Shown in pieces: positions 29,409 through 38,261 of a DNA stretch of 64,000 nucleotides. This DNA comes from JAJXWB01 sp046349215. Its GTDB lineage: Bacteria; Pseudomonadota; Alphaproteobacteria; Rhizobiales; Beijerinckiaceae. Every line of letters starts with the position of its first letter. Position 1 is the first letter of the stretch. A model generated the notes under the pieces. It did not search any database. It saw only the letters and a list, made by a program, of their open reading frames with translations, and was not told the DNA's origin. The stretch is taken from positions 62,001-126,000 of the forward strand of contig JAXMCV010000002.1 of assembly GCA_046349215.1 (NCBI GenBank), given 5' to 3'. Made by a program: the position numbers and the translations under genes.

Positions 29409-30212
29409 TCATTTCGCGCCCTGCAGCGAGCCCTTGGGCGCGCGGAACTCGATCTTGCGCGCCTTCGCCGCCTTGTCGGAGCGGAAGGATTCCGAGGCCG
29501 CGACGCGATCGATCTTCCAGTTGGAGAATTCGATGATCGAACGCGGCTTTTCGTTGGTGCGCGCGGGATTGATGATCGCCAGGCGCGGCAGCCTGTCGTT
29601 GGCGCCGATCCAGATCTGAGCCTGGAAGTTGGGGTTGGCTATGGCGACCACGTCGGTGATCGTGCCGCCGACCTGGTTCGACTTGCCGACGACGAAGGCG
29701 GTCGTCAGCTTCTCGGTGATCGACTTGTAGGGATCGGCCACGATGAAATCGACGAAGGGCAGGTAGAAGCCGCCCTTGACGTAGGCCGCTTCCAGCGCCC
29801 CGTCGAGATCGGCCGGCGCGGACATGACCGCGACCATGTTCTCCTTCGGCATGAAGACGGCGAGTTCCTTGCCGTCGAACCAGACCTCCGAGGGCGGGCC
29901 GTCGCCCGTCGTGACGATCTTCAGCCTGTTGGGACGCGCGATCGTGACGTTGGAGCCGACGAAATAGAACAAGGGCTGGTCGGCGGCGCCGAGTTCGTCG
30001 AAGGCGCGGCGCACGGTAAACGACATCGACTTCGCCTTGGCGAGCTTGTCGCTCATGCCCTTGATGAGCGCCAGCGCCGGTTCCTGGATGCCGATCGGCC
30101 TCTTGTCGACCGGCGGCGCGGCCGGCGCATTCTGCGCCGCGGCCGGCGCGGCGGATGCGATCGCGCAGCCGACCAGCAGGCCCGCGAACAGGCTTCGTCC
30201 CGTGATCCTCAC
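29409..30212 (-). CDS. DUF2092 family exported protein
   Basis: 267 residues from GTG 30212, with GGGAG upstream. Signal peptide (RSLFAGLLVGCAIASAAPAA) ending near AAAQ. The body fits DUF2092: SMSFTVRRAFDELG, RPNRLKIVTTGDG, EVWFDGKELAVFMP and a C-terminal strand EFSNWKID. The fold is expected to be LolA/LppX-like, a lipid- or lipoprotein-binding half barrel in the periplasm. First gene of a pair with the glycine-rich protein, suggesting a joint envelope role. Confidence 0.85.
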   Translation of the reverse strand: MRITGRSLFAGLLVGCAIASAAPAAAQNAPAAPPVDKRPIGIQEPALALIKGMSDKLAKAKSMSFTVRRAFDELGAADQPLFYFVGSNVTIARPNRLKIVTTGDGPPSEVWFDGKELAVFMPKENMVAVMSAPADLDGALEAAYVKGGFYLPFVDFIVADPYKSITEKLTTAFVVGKSNQVGGTITDVVAIANPNFQAQIWIGANDRLPRLAIINPARTNEKPRSIIEFSNWKIDRVAASESFRSDKAAKARKIEFRAPKGSLQGAK

Positions 30213-30441
30213 CCTGTGCTCCCATGTTCGGCGGGCTTCGGCATTGGCCGCGCAGCGCCGCGTGAGTCGAGCATAGGCGGCGGCCCCGTGGATTTCTTGA
30301 CGTTCCGTGCAGGCGGATTGGCAATTCGCGCCATCTGGCCCGATGCTGAATTGATAGGATTTGAGCCTTTGATCCATCCGCTACCGCATCCTGCGGCGGC
30401 GTGTGAGCATGGCCCCAGTGCGACGCGCGGGGGGATTTGCG

Positions 30442-32286
30442 ATGTGCATCGTCTGCAATTCGGAATTCGCAAACGCCTTCCGCAAACTCGGATTCGGATC
30501 GCGGCGGCAGTTTCTGCGCGGCGCGGCGGCGGCGACGACCGGAACATTCATCGCCGAGGCGGTCGGGCCGGCCTGGGGCGACGGCGCGCTCAACGGGTCG
30601 ATGTCGGCCGGGTTCGGTTCGGCGCCGGCCACGATCTTCGTGGCGAAGAAGATCGTCACCATGGAACGCGACAAGCCGGTCGCTCGCGCGGTCGCCGTGT
30701 CGGGCAACAGGATCGTCGCGGTAGGATCGCTCGACGAGGTCAAGGCGGCGCTCGGCGGCGGCGCGTATCGCATCGACGAGACGTTCGCCAACAAGATCGT
30801 GCTTCCCGGTTTCATCGACCAGCACCTGCATCCCGTGCTCGGCGCGCTGACGCTGGCCGTCGAGGTGATCGCGCCGGAGGACTGGGCGCTGCCCGGCAAG
30901 ACGTACAAGGCTGCCTCGAGCCCGGAGGAATTCCGCGCGCGTCTGAAAGCCGCGTTCGCGGCTTCCGGCGAGACGCAGGACTGGTTCTTCTCATGGGGCT
31001 ATCACGCGCTGTGGCACGGCCCGCTGTCGCGCGCCGATCTCAATGCGCTGAGCAAGACCCGGCCGATCGCCATCTGGCAGCGGTCCTGCCACGAATTCTA
31101 TCTCAACGACGCGGCGATCGCGGCGCTGGGCGTCACGGAGGAATCCACGCGCGGCAAGGGCGAGTGGAGCGCGCAGGTCGATTTCGCCAATGGGCATTTC
31201 TGGGAGGGCGGCCTGAATTTCATCATGGCCCAGATGCTGGCGGCGCTGGCGACGCCGCAGCGGCTCGGCTTCGGGCTGAAGCAGATGGTGGCCTACCTGC
31301 ACGCCAATGGGGTGACCGCCTACAACGAACCGGGCGCGCTCTACACGCCGGACATGTGGGCGCTCTACGAACGCATTCTCGGCGCGCCGGACACACCGAT
31401 GTATTCGACCTTCTTCGCCGACGGGCGCGGCATTCTCGACCGCGTCGGCATCGACAAGGGATTGCAGGCGGTGGAGGAGCAGATCGCGGTTGCGCTCGCC
31501 GCGCCCGGCAAGAAGCTGATGTTCTATCCCGGACAGATCAAGCTGTTCGCCGACGGCGCGATCATTTCGCAACTCATGCAGATGAAGGACGGCTATCTCG
31601 ACGGGCACAAGGGCGAATGGATCATTCCTCCCGACGAACTCGAAAAGCGGATGCGTCTGTTCTGGAACGCCGGCTACCAGATCCATATTCACGTCAACGG
31701 CGACCTCGGTCTCGAAGTGCTGCTCGGCATCATCGAGAAACTGCAGGCGGAAAAGCCGCGCACCGGCCACCGCACGACCATCGTGCATTTCGCCAATTCG
31801 ACGGAAGAGCAGGTCGCGCGCATTGCGCGCCTCGGCGCGATCGTCAGCGCCAATCCGTATTATCCGGTCGGCTTCGCCGACAAATATTCGAACATCGGTC
31901 TGGGTCCGCAACGGGCGGATGCGATGGTGCGATCAGCTTCCGTCGTGAAGGCGAACGTGCCGCTCTCCTTCCATTCCGACCTGCCGATGGCGCCGTCCGC
32001 GCCGCTGACGCTGGCCTGGTGCGGCGTCAATCGCGTGACGCCCTCGGGCCGGGTCGCCGGTCCCGATCAGCGTATTGGCGTCCACGAAGCGTTGCGCGCG
32101 ATCACGATCGAGGCGGCCTATTCGTGGCGACAGGAGGACAGGATCGGTTCGATCGCGCCGCGCAAGATCGCCAATTTCACGGTGCTTGACGAAGACCCCT
32201 ACGAGGCGGGGCCGATGCGGCTGAAAGACATTCCCGTGTGGGGCACCGTGTTCGAAGGCGCGGTCTATCCCGTCGCGCGCGCCTGA
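30442..32286 (+). CDS. Amidohydrolase family protein (YtcJ-like) with Tat signal
   Basis: 614 residues from ATG 30442, chosen because GGGGGGA precedes it; GTG 30403 is possible. A CIVC pair near the start is followed by the twin-arginine motif SRRQFLRGAAAA, so the folded enzyme should go to the periplasm. Amidohydrolase-3 pattern: VLPGFIDQHLHPVLG metal ligands, KLFADGAIISQ, IHIHVNGDLG, IVHFANSTEE and SFHSDLPMAP. These enzymes hydrolyse C-N bonds; the substrate is unknown. The gene's end overlaps the convergent ABC permease gene by 22 bases. Confidence 0.9.
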   Translation: MCIVCNSEFANAFRKLGFGSRRQFLRGAAAATTGTFIAEAVGPAWGDGALNGSMSAGFGSAPATIFVAKKIVTMERDKPVARAVAVSGNRIVAVGSLDEVKAALGGGAYRIDETFANKIVLPGFIDQHLHPVLGALTLAVEVIAPEDWALPGKTYKAASSPEEFRARLKAAFAASGETQDWFFSWGYHALWHGPLSRADLNALSKTRPIAIWQRSCHEFYLNDAAIAALGVTEESTRGKGEWSAQVDFANGHFWEGGLNFIMAQMLAALATPQRLGFGLKQMVAYLHANGVTAYNEPGALYTPDMWALYERILGAPDTPMYSTFFADGRGILDRVGIDKGLQAVEEQIAVALAAPGKKLMFYPGQIKLFADGAIISQLMQMKDGYLDGHKGEWIIPPDELEKRMRLFWNAGYQIHIHVNGDLGLEVLLGIIEKLQAEKPRTGHRTTIVHFANSTEEQVARIARLGAIVSANPYYPVGFADKYSNIGLGPQRADAMVRSASVVKANVPLSFHSDLPMAPSAPLTLAWCGVNRVTPSGRVAGPDQRIGVHEALRAITIEAAYSWRQEDRIGSIAPRKIANFTVLDEDPYEAGPMRLKDIPVWGTVFEGAVYPVARA

Positions 32287-33827
32287 GACAGCGCCGGCGC
32301 CGGATTGCGGTCGCGCGGCTTCTGGCTGAGCAGCACGGCGAGCGCGCATCCGATCGCTGCGAGCGCCCACCAGGATTCGAAATAGGTCAGCGCCAGCGCC
32401 AGCGCCCAGAACAGCGACAGCAGATGCTCGATCATGCCGATCAGCTTCGACTGGCTGTGGCGGCGGAACAGGTCGCCGCGGCGCGCCGGCACGGGATGCC
32501 AGAGATTGAGCAGCGCGGTCGAGGTCGCCGCAGCGGCGACGTAGAACAATGTCACGAAGCCGGCCTTCCACGAGGTGAGGAAGATCAGCGTCGCCGGCGA
32601 ACCGCAAAGCACGGCGAGCGGCAGGGCGATGGCTTCCAGCTTGCGCCGTTCGATCTCGCGGCGCGTGACGGGCGCGGTGGCGAGAAATTCCGGGGCGTCC
32701 TCGCTCGACAGGGTGAGCCAGGCGAGCGAGGCCGAGACGTTGGAGGCGACGGCGACGAGCGCGGGCGCGGCGGCCAGCGCCAGAGAACCGTCCGGTCCCA
32801 TGGCGCGCCACAGCACGACGGAGATCGGCGTCGTGTAGACGATCTGCAGGAAGATGTGCGAGGCGAGCTGAGGATCGCGCGTCAGCAGGCGCCATTCCTT
32901 CAGCCGCAGCGCCGCGCCGGAACCGGCGCGGAAATGGATCCGCCGCGCGCGACGCTTCGCAGGCGCCACGGCTTCGGCGCCGATGGCGGCGACCACGCCG
33001 CGTGCGAATGTTTCGGCGAGCGTGAAGGTGGCCACAGCGAAGACAGCGGCCGAGACCAGCGCCCAGACGATGAGCGCGCGCCCGTCGCCGGCGGCCGCGC
33101 GCACCGGAATCCAGATCGGGCTCTGGATGTCGAGCAGGCCGCCCAGATGTGAATTCTCGATGGCGTCGGCGAGATGCTCGCGGAAGGCCATCGGCGCGAT
33201 GTTGAAGGCCTGCAGGCCGATGGCGAAGGCCGCGCCGATGATCGTCGCAAATACGTTCGCGACCGTGCGCGTGCGGCGCGGGCCGCAGATGCGGAACAGG
33301 GCCATCATCAGGAACAGGCCGACGCCCGCGCCGAAGAAGCCGCAGGCGATCAGCGTCGGATAGATTGCGAGCCAGCGCCAGTCGGCGACCAAAGCCATCA
33401 TGTTGGCGACGGGCAGGATGAAGATGGCGACCGAGAGGATGGATTCGAGGGCGATGGCGCAGGCGCGCGCCGCGAAGACCGGGCGCGGCGACATCGGCGA
33501 GGCGAGGATGATGTCGAGGTCGCCGCGCGAATAAAGCGCGCGCGTCGAATTGGTCAGCGCCTGCGAGACGATCCACGGCAGGATGAACAGCATGGCTGTC
33601 GCGACTGTCGGATAGAGCGCCTCGAAGCCGCCGGAGAAGAATTCGACCGCCGCGCGCGCCGCGCCCCAGGCGAGCAGGTGGAAGAAGCCGAGCGCCAGCG
33701 CCAGAATGAGAATGACCTTGGTCGGGCTCGCCGTCGCGCCGAAGAATGCGCGCACGCGCCGCATCGCGAGACGCAGATCATGGGCGGCGAACCAGAGGAA
33801 GGTCGCAGGGGGCGCAATTTGACGCAT
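32265..33827 (-). CDS. ABC-2 type exporter permease
   Basis: 520 residues with about 12 hydrophobic helices in two similar halves. Starts at ATG 33827, overlapping the ATPase stop (TGATG). RGDLDIILASPMSPRPVF is the motif of large ABC-2 exporters that follows the first helices, and a like motif, LSSEDAPEFLATAPVT, recurs in the second half. Partner of the ATPase encoded just upstream. Substrate unknown. Confidence 0.85.
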   Translation of the reverse strand: MRQIAPPATFLWFAAHDLRLAMRRVRAFFGATASPTKVILILALALGFFHLLAWGAARAAVEFFSGGFEALYPTVATAMLFILPWIVSQALTNSTRALYSRGDLDIILASPMSPRPVFAARACAIALESILSVAIFILPVANMMALVADWRWLAIYPTLIACGFFGAGVGLFLMMALFRICGPRRTRTVANVFATIIGAAFAIGLQAFNIAPMAFREHLADAIENSHLGGLLDIQSPIWIPVRAAAGDGRALIVWALVSAAVFAVATFTLAETFARGVVAAIGAEAVAPAKRRARRIHFRAGSGAALRLKEWRLLTRDPQLASHIFLQIVYTTPISVVLWRAMGPDGSLALAAAPALVAVASNVSASLAWLTLSSEDAPEFLATAPVTRREIERRKLEAIALPLAVLCGSPATLIFLTSWKAGFVTLFYVAAAATSTALLNLWHPVPARRGDLFRRHSQSKLIGMIEHLLSLFWALALALTYFESWWALAAIGCALAVLLSQKPRDRNPAPALSQARATG

Positions 33828-34612
33828 CAGGCGGCGCGGCTCTGTGGCGTGGTCTCGCCGGCCTCGCGCGTGAGATGCAGGAAGACTTCCTCGAGGCTTT
33901 CGCCGGCGCGGCCGGCCTGCGTTCGCAGCATGTCGAGCGAGCCTTCGGCGACGAGGCGTCCGCGCTGGATGATGCCGATGCGATCCGCGAGGCGCTCCGC
34001 GACTTCGAGAATATGCGTGGTGAGGATGACCGCGCATCCCGAGCGCGTGCGCTCGCGCAACAGGTCCTTCACCTGGCGGGCGGCCTGCGCGTCGAGGCCG
34101 GTCAGCGGCTCGTCGAGCATCAGCAATTTGGGATCGTGGATCAGCGCGCCGGCCAGCGCCACCTTCTGCTTCATGCCGCGCGAGAAGCCTTCGCAGCGCT
34201 GCCGCGCATTGTCGGAGAGGCCGAGGGTCTCCAGCAATTCTTCGGCGCGCGGTTCTGCAACCTCCGGCGGCACGCCCCACAGGCCGGCGACGAATTCCAG
34301 ATATTCGAGCGGATTGAGCTTGTCGTAGAGCATGGGCTCGTCCGGCAGCCAGGCGGTGATGCGCTTGGCGGCGACGGAATCGCGCAGGGCGTCGATTCCG
34401 AAGATCGAGACCTCGCCGCTGTCGGGCGGCAACAGGCCCGCCACCATGCGCAGGGTCGTCGTCTTGCCGGCGCCGTTCGGTCCGAGCAGGGCGTAGAACT
34501 CGCCCTGGCGAATGGTCAGGTCGAGATTGTCGACGGCCGGCTTGCCCGTGGGATTGGGAAAGGATTTGGCGAGGCCCTGCAGGCGCAGGGCGGGACAGGT
34601 TTCGTTAACCAT
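33827..34612 (-). CDS. ABC exporter ATP-binding protein
   Basis: 261 residues from ATG 34612. Walker A GPNGAGKTTT, Q-loop region WLPDEPML (Gln replaced by Pro-Asp), signature FSRGMKQKVALAGAL, Walker B LLMLDEPLTGLD and the H-loop THILE. CcmA/NatA-like ATPase for the permease encoded next. The open frame upstream of 34612 is translated repeat DNA and not part of the gene. Confidence 0.93.
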   Translation of the reverse strand: MVNETCPALRLQGLAKSFPNPTGKPAVDNLDLTIRQGEFYALLGPNGAGKTTTLRMVAGLLPPDSGEVSIFGIDALRDSVAAKRITAWLPDEPMLYDKLNPLEYLEFVAGLWGVPPEVAEPRAEELLETLGLSDNARQRCEGFSRGMKQKVALAGALIHDPKLLMLDEPLTGLDAQAARQVKDLLRERTRSGCAVILTTHILEVAERLADRIGIIQRGRLVAEGSLDMLRTQAGRAGESLEEVFLHLTREAGETTPQSRAA

Positions 34613-34671
34613 TGTCGTTTCCGGCTGATCTGCCGAGAGGATATAGAGCGCCGCTTGCGGTGGGGTTAATC

Positions 34672-34821
34672 GTACCTCCCCACTTATTGGGAGGTCGACC
34701 ATCCGCGTAGCGGCTGTCGGGTGGGCTTGGCCGAGCGCTGTCAGGAACGCCTCCGCTTCAACGGCGCCGGTCCCCACCCGTCCGGCTTTGCCGGCCACCC
34801 TCCCCGCGAGCGGGGAGGGAT
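34672..34821. repeat. Composite family B repeat upstream of the substrate-binding protein gene
   Basis: CCTCCCCACTTATTGGGAGG...GTCGGGTGGG (34672-34725) and inverted CCCCACCCGTCCGG...CCTCCCCGCGAGCGGGGAGG (34771-34821). Same inverted-pair design as between eutB and eutC. Occupies most of the 278-bp divergent gap. Confidence 0.85.
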
Positions 34822-34890
34822 TTCTCCCGCTTCTGTCCCGCCGGCCCTTTGTGCTTAGATCGGCGCAAAGCAAATCACCGGGAGGAAACA

Positions 34891-36084
34891 ATGGTCAAAG
34901 GGTTCATCGCCAGCGCGGTCGCGCTGGGCGCGCTGCTCGTCGCAGCGCCGGCGCTGGCGCAGAACGCGCCGCTGAGGATCGGCGTGCTGACCGACGAAGC
35001 TGGCCCCTACGCCGATTCCGCCGGGCCGGGCTCAATCCTCGCCGCCGAAATGGCGGCGGCCGATTTCGGCGGGACGGTCAAAGGCCGCAAGATCGAGATC
35101 GTCCACGCCGATACGCAGAACAAGCCTGATGTGGCGGCGGGCATCGCCCGGCGCTGGTTCGACACCGAGGGCGTGGCCGCGATCGTCGACCTGCCGGTCA
35201 CGCCGATCGCCGCCGCCGTGCAGCAACTGGCGAAAGAGAAGAACAGGTCGGTTCTGATCACCGCCTCGGCGACCAGCGACTTCACCGCCAAATGGTGCTC
35301 GCCCGTCTCCACCCACTGGGCCGACGACAGCCATGCGCTGGCGGCCGGCACGGCCAAGGCGATCTCCGCCTCCGGCCCGAAGAGCTGGTATTTCCTGACG
35401 GTCGACATCGCCTTCGGCGCGGCGTTGCAGCGCGACGCCACCGAAGTGATCGAGGCGACCGGCGGCAAGGTGCTGGGCGCGTCCAAGCATCCCGTCAACG
35501 CGCCGGATTTCTCGTCGCTGCTGCTGCAGGCGCAGAATTCGGGCGCGCAGGAAATCGGGCTCGCCAGCGTCGGCGGCGATCTCGTCAACGAGATCAAGCA
35601 GGCGCATGAATTCGGCATTGGCAAGGACGGCAAGCAATCGCTGATCGCCTTCCTCGTCTACATCCAGGACATCAACGCGCTCGGCCTCAACACGGCGCAG
35701 GGGCTGAACGTGACCAGCGGTTTCTACTGGGACCAGAACGACAAGGCGCGCGACTTTTCCAAGCGCTTCTTCGAGAAGCGCAAGATGATGCCCTCGAAGG
35801 ATCACGCGCTGATCTACACGGCGGTGAAGCACTATCTGCAGGGCGTGGACAAGGCCGGCACGGACGAGGCGGTGGCGGTCAACAAGGCGATGCGCGCCGC
35901 GCCGGTCGATTATTTCGGGCGTCCGGCGACCGTGCGCGGCGACGGACGCGTGCTGTTCGACCTGACGCTCTACAGGGTGAAGAAGCCGGCCGAGTCGAAG
36001 GCGCCGTGGGACTATTACGAGAAGGTCCGCGACATTCCGGCGGCGGAAGCCTTCCTGCCGGCAAATCCCTCCTGCACAAACTGA
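34891..36084 (+). CDS. Branched-chain-amino-acid-type ABC transporter substrate-binding protein
   Basis: 397 residues from ATG 34891, behind GGGAGGAAACA. Signal peptide ends PALAQ. The periplasmic binding fold of the Leu/Ile/Val family: LRIGVLTDEAGPYADSAGPG, VHADTQNKPDVAAGIARRWF, SVLITASATSDFT, GLNVTSGFYWDQNDKARDFS. Such proteins bind amino acids, amides or aromatic acids for a LivHMGF transporter. No permease or ATPase of that type is in the window, so it is an orphan. Confidence 0.92.
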   Translation: MVKGFIASAVALGALLVAAPALAQNAPLRIGVLTDEAGPYADSAGPGSILAAEMAAADFGGTVKGRKIEIVHADTQNKPDVAAGIARRWFDTEGVAAIVDLPVTPIAAAVQQLAKEKNRSVLITASATSDFTAKWCSPVSTHWADDSHALAAGTAKAISASGPKSWYFLTVDIAFGAALQRDATEVIEATGGKVLGASKHPVNAPDFSSLLLQAQNSGAQEIGLASVGGDLVNEIKQAHEFGIGKDGKQSLIAFLVYIQDINALGLNTAQGLNVTSGFYWDQNDKARDFSKRFFEKRKMMPSKDHALIYTAVKHYLQGVDKAGTDEAVAVNKAMRAAPVDYFGRPATVRGDGRVLFDLTLYRVKKPAESKAPWDYYEKVRDIPAAEAFLPANPSCTN

Positions 36085-36189
36085 ATCGCCGGCGTTTACG
36101 ACAGCCCGGATTTTTGCGGCGCAAGAGTCCGGGATCGGCTAAGGTCCCGTTCCGGATGGTTAAGGATTGGTTTCCGAGGGGAACGGGGT

Positions 36190-36504
36190 ATGCGTAACGA
36201 AAAGCTGGCCGGCGAGCCCGCCGCCAATGGCGCTGCGGATGCGGAGGCCATCGACCAGGTCCGCGAACTGCTGTTCGGCGCGACCAAGAGGACGACCGAG
36301 GCGCGGCTCGACGACATAGACCGGCAGATCGCCCTGTTGCGCGACGACCTTGCGGCGCGCTTCGCGTCGCTGGAGGCGCGGCTGGCCGACCAGGGTCGCG
36401 ATACGGACGCCAGGCACGCCCGGTCGATCGACAATATCGGCGAGGCGATCGCCGAACTCGGCGCGACCATCAAGGCGCTCGGGACGGGCGGGAAGGCCCG
36501 CTGA
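36190..36504 (+). CDS. Small coiled-coil protein of the OmpA/GTPase cassette
   Basis: 104 residues, strong ribosome site (GAGGGGAACGGGGT). No signal peptide or membrane helix. Residues 20-65 are a heptad-rich coiled coil with DQVRELLFG at 22-30 and RLDDIDRQIALLRDDLAARF after it; a second helix spans 75-97. The first element recurs at the N-terminus of the next gene's product (DRLKELLLR, RLAAVETRVGAID), which suggests the two proteins pair or share a partner. First of three genes with gaps of 2 and -4 bases. Function unknown. Confidence 0.75.
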   Translation: MRNEKLAGEPAANGAADAEAIDQVRELLFGATKRTTEARLDDIDRQIALLRDDLAARFASLEARLADQGRDTDARHARSIDNIGEAIAELGATIKALGTGGKAR

Positions 36505-36506
36505 CA

Positions 36507-38261
36507 ATGAACCGCCCAGCCGGCCAGTCGGATTTCGAACTGGACCGCCTGAAGGAGCTGCTGCTTCGCCCCGAAACCGACAGGCTGGCGGCGGTCGAGA
36601 CGCGCGTTGGCGCGATCGATTCCTACGTGGGCGGCAAGGACCGGCTGGAAGCGGCGACGTCGGAGATTCTCGTCGATGCGTTTCGCCGCGCGGAAATCGC
36701 GCAGCATCGCGAACTGGCGAATGCGATCGCGCCGGTCGTGGTCGCCGCGATCCGCAGCGAGATCAAGAATTCGAAAGACATGATGGTCGAGGCGCTCTAC
36801 CCGATCACCGGTCGTCTCGTAGCCGCGGCCGTCGCCAACGCCTTTCGCGATCTCGTCGCCGATCTGAACGAACGGCTCGACCGCGGCCTGTCGGCGCAAC
36901 ACTGGAAATTCAGGTTCCAGTCGCTGCTGACCGGCCGGCCCGTCAGCGAGCTGGCGCTGGCCGCCGCGCAGCGCCCGGCCTTGCGCCGCCTGCTGCTGGT
37001 CGAGCGCGGCTCGGGCCGGCTGATCGCCGGCTGGGGCGCAGACGAGGATACGGGCGACCAGTCCGAACTCGTCAGCGGGCTGATTGCCGCGATCACGGAA
37101 TTCGCGTCCAGCGTCTATGGCGCGCGCGGCGGCGAATTGCGGACGCTCGACCTCGGAGGTTCGCGCGTGTTCCTGCGCGGCGCGCCGCTCTACCTGGCGG
37201 CGGCCGAATGCGCCGGCGCGCTGAAGCCCGAGCACGAACGCGAACTCGACGACGCGTTTCTCTCGCTGGTCTCGAAAGTCGACAAACAGCCGGATTCCGC
37301 GCGCGGCGCGCTTGCCGACATGGCGGAACGGCTGTTCGCGACGCCGGCCGAGAAAAGGAAATCCGCGCTGCCGCTCGTCCTCGTGTGCGCGGCGGCGCTG
37401 GCGCTCGCCGGCTGGTTCGCCAGCGGGCCGATCGCGCGCGCCTGGAAGGAGCGCCAGATCGACCAGGCGTTCGAGCAGGCGCTTGCCGCCCATCCCGAAC
37501 TGAAGGCCTGGCCGCTCGGCGTCGAGGTCGATCATTCCGCCCGCACGGTCAGCGTTGTCGGGCTCGATCCGTCGGACGTCGCGGCGCGCCCGCTGGTCGA
37601 GGCTCTGACAGACGCGGCGTCGCCCTACGCGGTCGCCGAACGCACGGCGGCCGTCGGCGGGCTGGCCGAGGTGGAGGCGCTGCGCGGCAAGGCGCAGGCG
37701 CTGGAGGCTCAAGTCGCTGCGCTGTCGCAGTCCAGCAAGGATGCGATCGACCGCGCGCTGGCGCAGGCGGTGGACGCCGCCGGCGCGCGCACGAACGCTG
37801 CGGCGCGCGACGTGCAGAGAGACTTGCAGAAAGAGCTGCAGGCGCAGACGCAGGCGGCCAGCGAGCGGCTAGGCGCGTTGATCGCCGGCATTGCGCCCGG
37901 CGAACGCGCGCGCGTCGCCGTACTCGCCGCGCAGACGGCCATCTTCTTCCAGTCGGGCAATGTTTCGCCGCTCGATGCGACGCTTGCCGGCAAGCGCGCC
38001 GACGAGATCGCCAATGCGCTGCGCGGCAACGACATCGGCCTGCGGGTGATCGGCGAAACGGATGCGGCCGGCTCCGACCGGCGCAATGCCGCGCTGGCGC
38101 AGGCGCGCGCGGATGCGGTGGTCGCCATGATCGCCGAACGCGGCGTCGCGGCGTCGCGGTTGCGCGCGATGGTGCGGCAGGGCGGCGGCGGGCTGTCGGC
38201 GGATGCGCGCGACCGGCGCGTGACGTTCGAACTCGCCTATCCCGACGAGCCGAAGCCGTGA
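36507..38261 (+). CDS. OmpA-family membrane protein with cytoplasmic longin/roadblock-like region
   Basis: 584 residues. 10-130: helical, beginning with DRLKELLLR. About 160-255: alternating strands and helices (RRLLLVERGSGRLIAGWG, SELVSGLIAAITEFASSVYG, SRVFLRGAPLYLAAAECAG), the layout of roadblock/longin domains; this is my pattern reading. 287-304: one membrane helix. About 329-385: BON-like segment (GVEVDHSARTVSVVGLD). 386-455: coiled coil. 478-578: OmpA peptidoglycan-binding domain with FFQSGNVSPLD, ETDAAGSD and NAALAQARADAV. So the N-terminus faces the cytoplasm and the C-terminus grips the wall. Its stop overlaps the GTPase start (GTGA). Confidence 0.88.
   Translation: MNRPAGQSDFELDRLKELLLRPETDRLAAVETRVGAIDSYVGGKDRLEAATSEILVDAFRRAEIAQHRELANAIAPVVVAAIRSEIKNSKDMMVEALYPITGRLVAAAVANAFRDLVADLNERLDRGLSAQHWKFRFQSLLTGRPVSELALAAAQRPALRRLLLVERGSGRLIAGWGADEDTGDQSELVSGLIAAITEFASSVYGARGGELRTLDLGGSRVFLRGAPLYLAAAECAGALKPEHERELDDAFLSLVSKVDKQPDSARGALADMAERLFATPAEKRKSALPLVLVCAAALALAGWFASGPIARAWKERQIDQAFEQALAAHPELKAWPLGVEVDHSARTVSVVGLDPSDVAARPLVEALTDAASPYAVAERTAAVGGLAEVEALRGKAQALEAQVAALSQSSKDAIDRALAQAVDAAGARTNAAARDVQRDLQKELQAQTQAASERLGALIAGIAPGERARVAVLAAQTAIFFQSGNVSPLDATLAGKRADEIANALRGNDIGLRVIGETDAAGSDRRNAALAQARADAVVAMIAERGVAASRLRAMVRQGGGGLSADARDRRVTFELAYPDEPKP

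Noticed and set aside
29112..32189. A 1025-codon open frame on the plus strand
   Set aside because: It is the +1 shadow of the glycine-rich, DUF2092 and amidohydrolase genes; Arg/Gly-rich with no family pattern, and it crosses three real genes.
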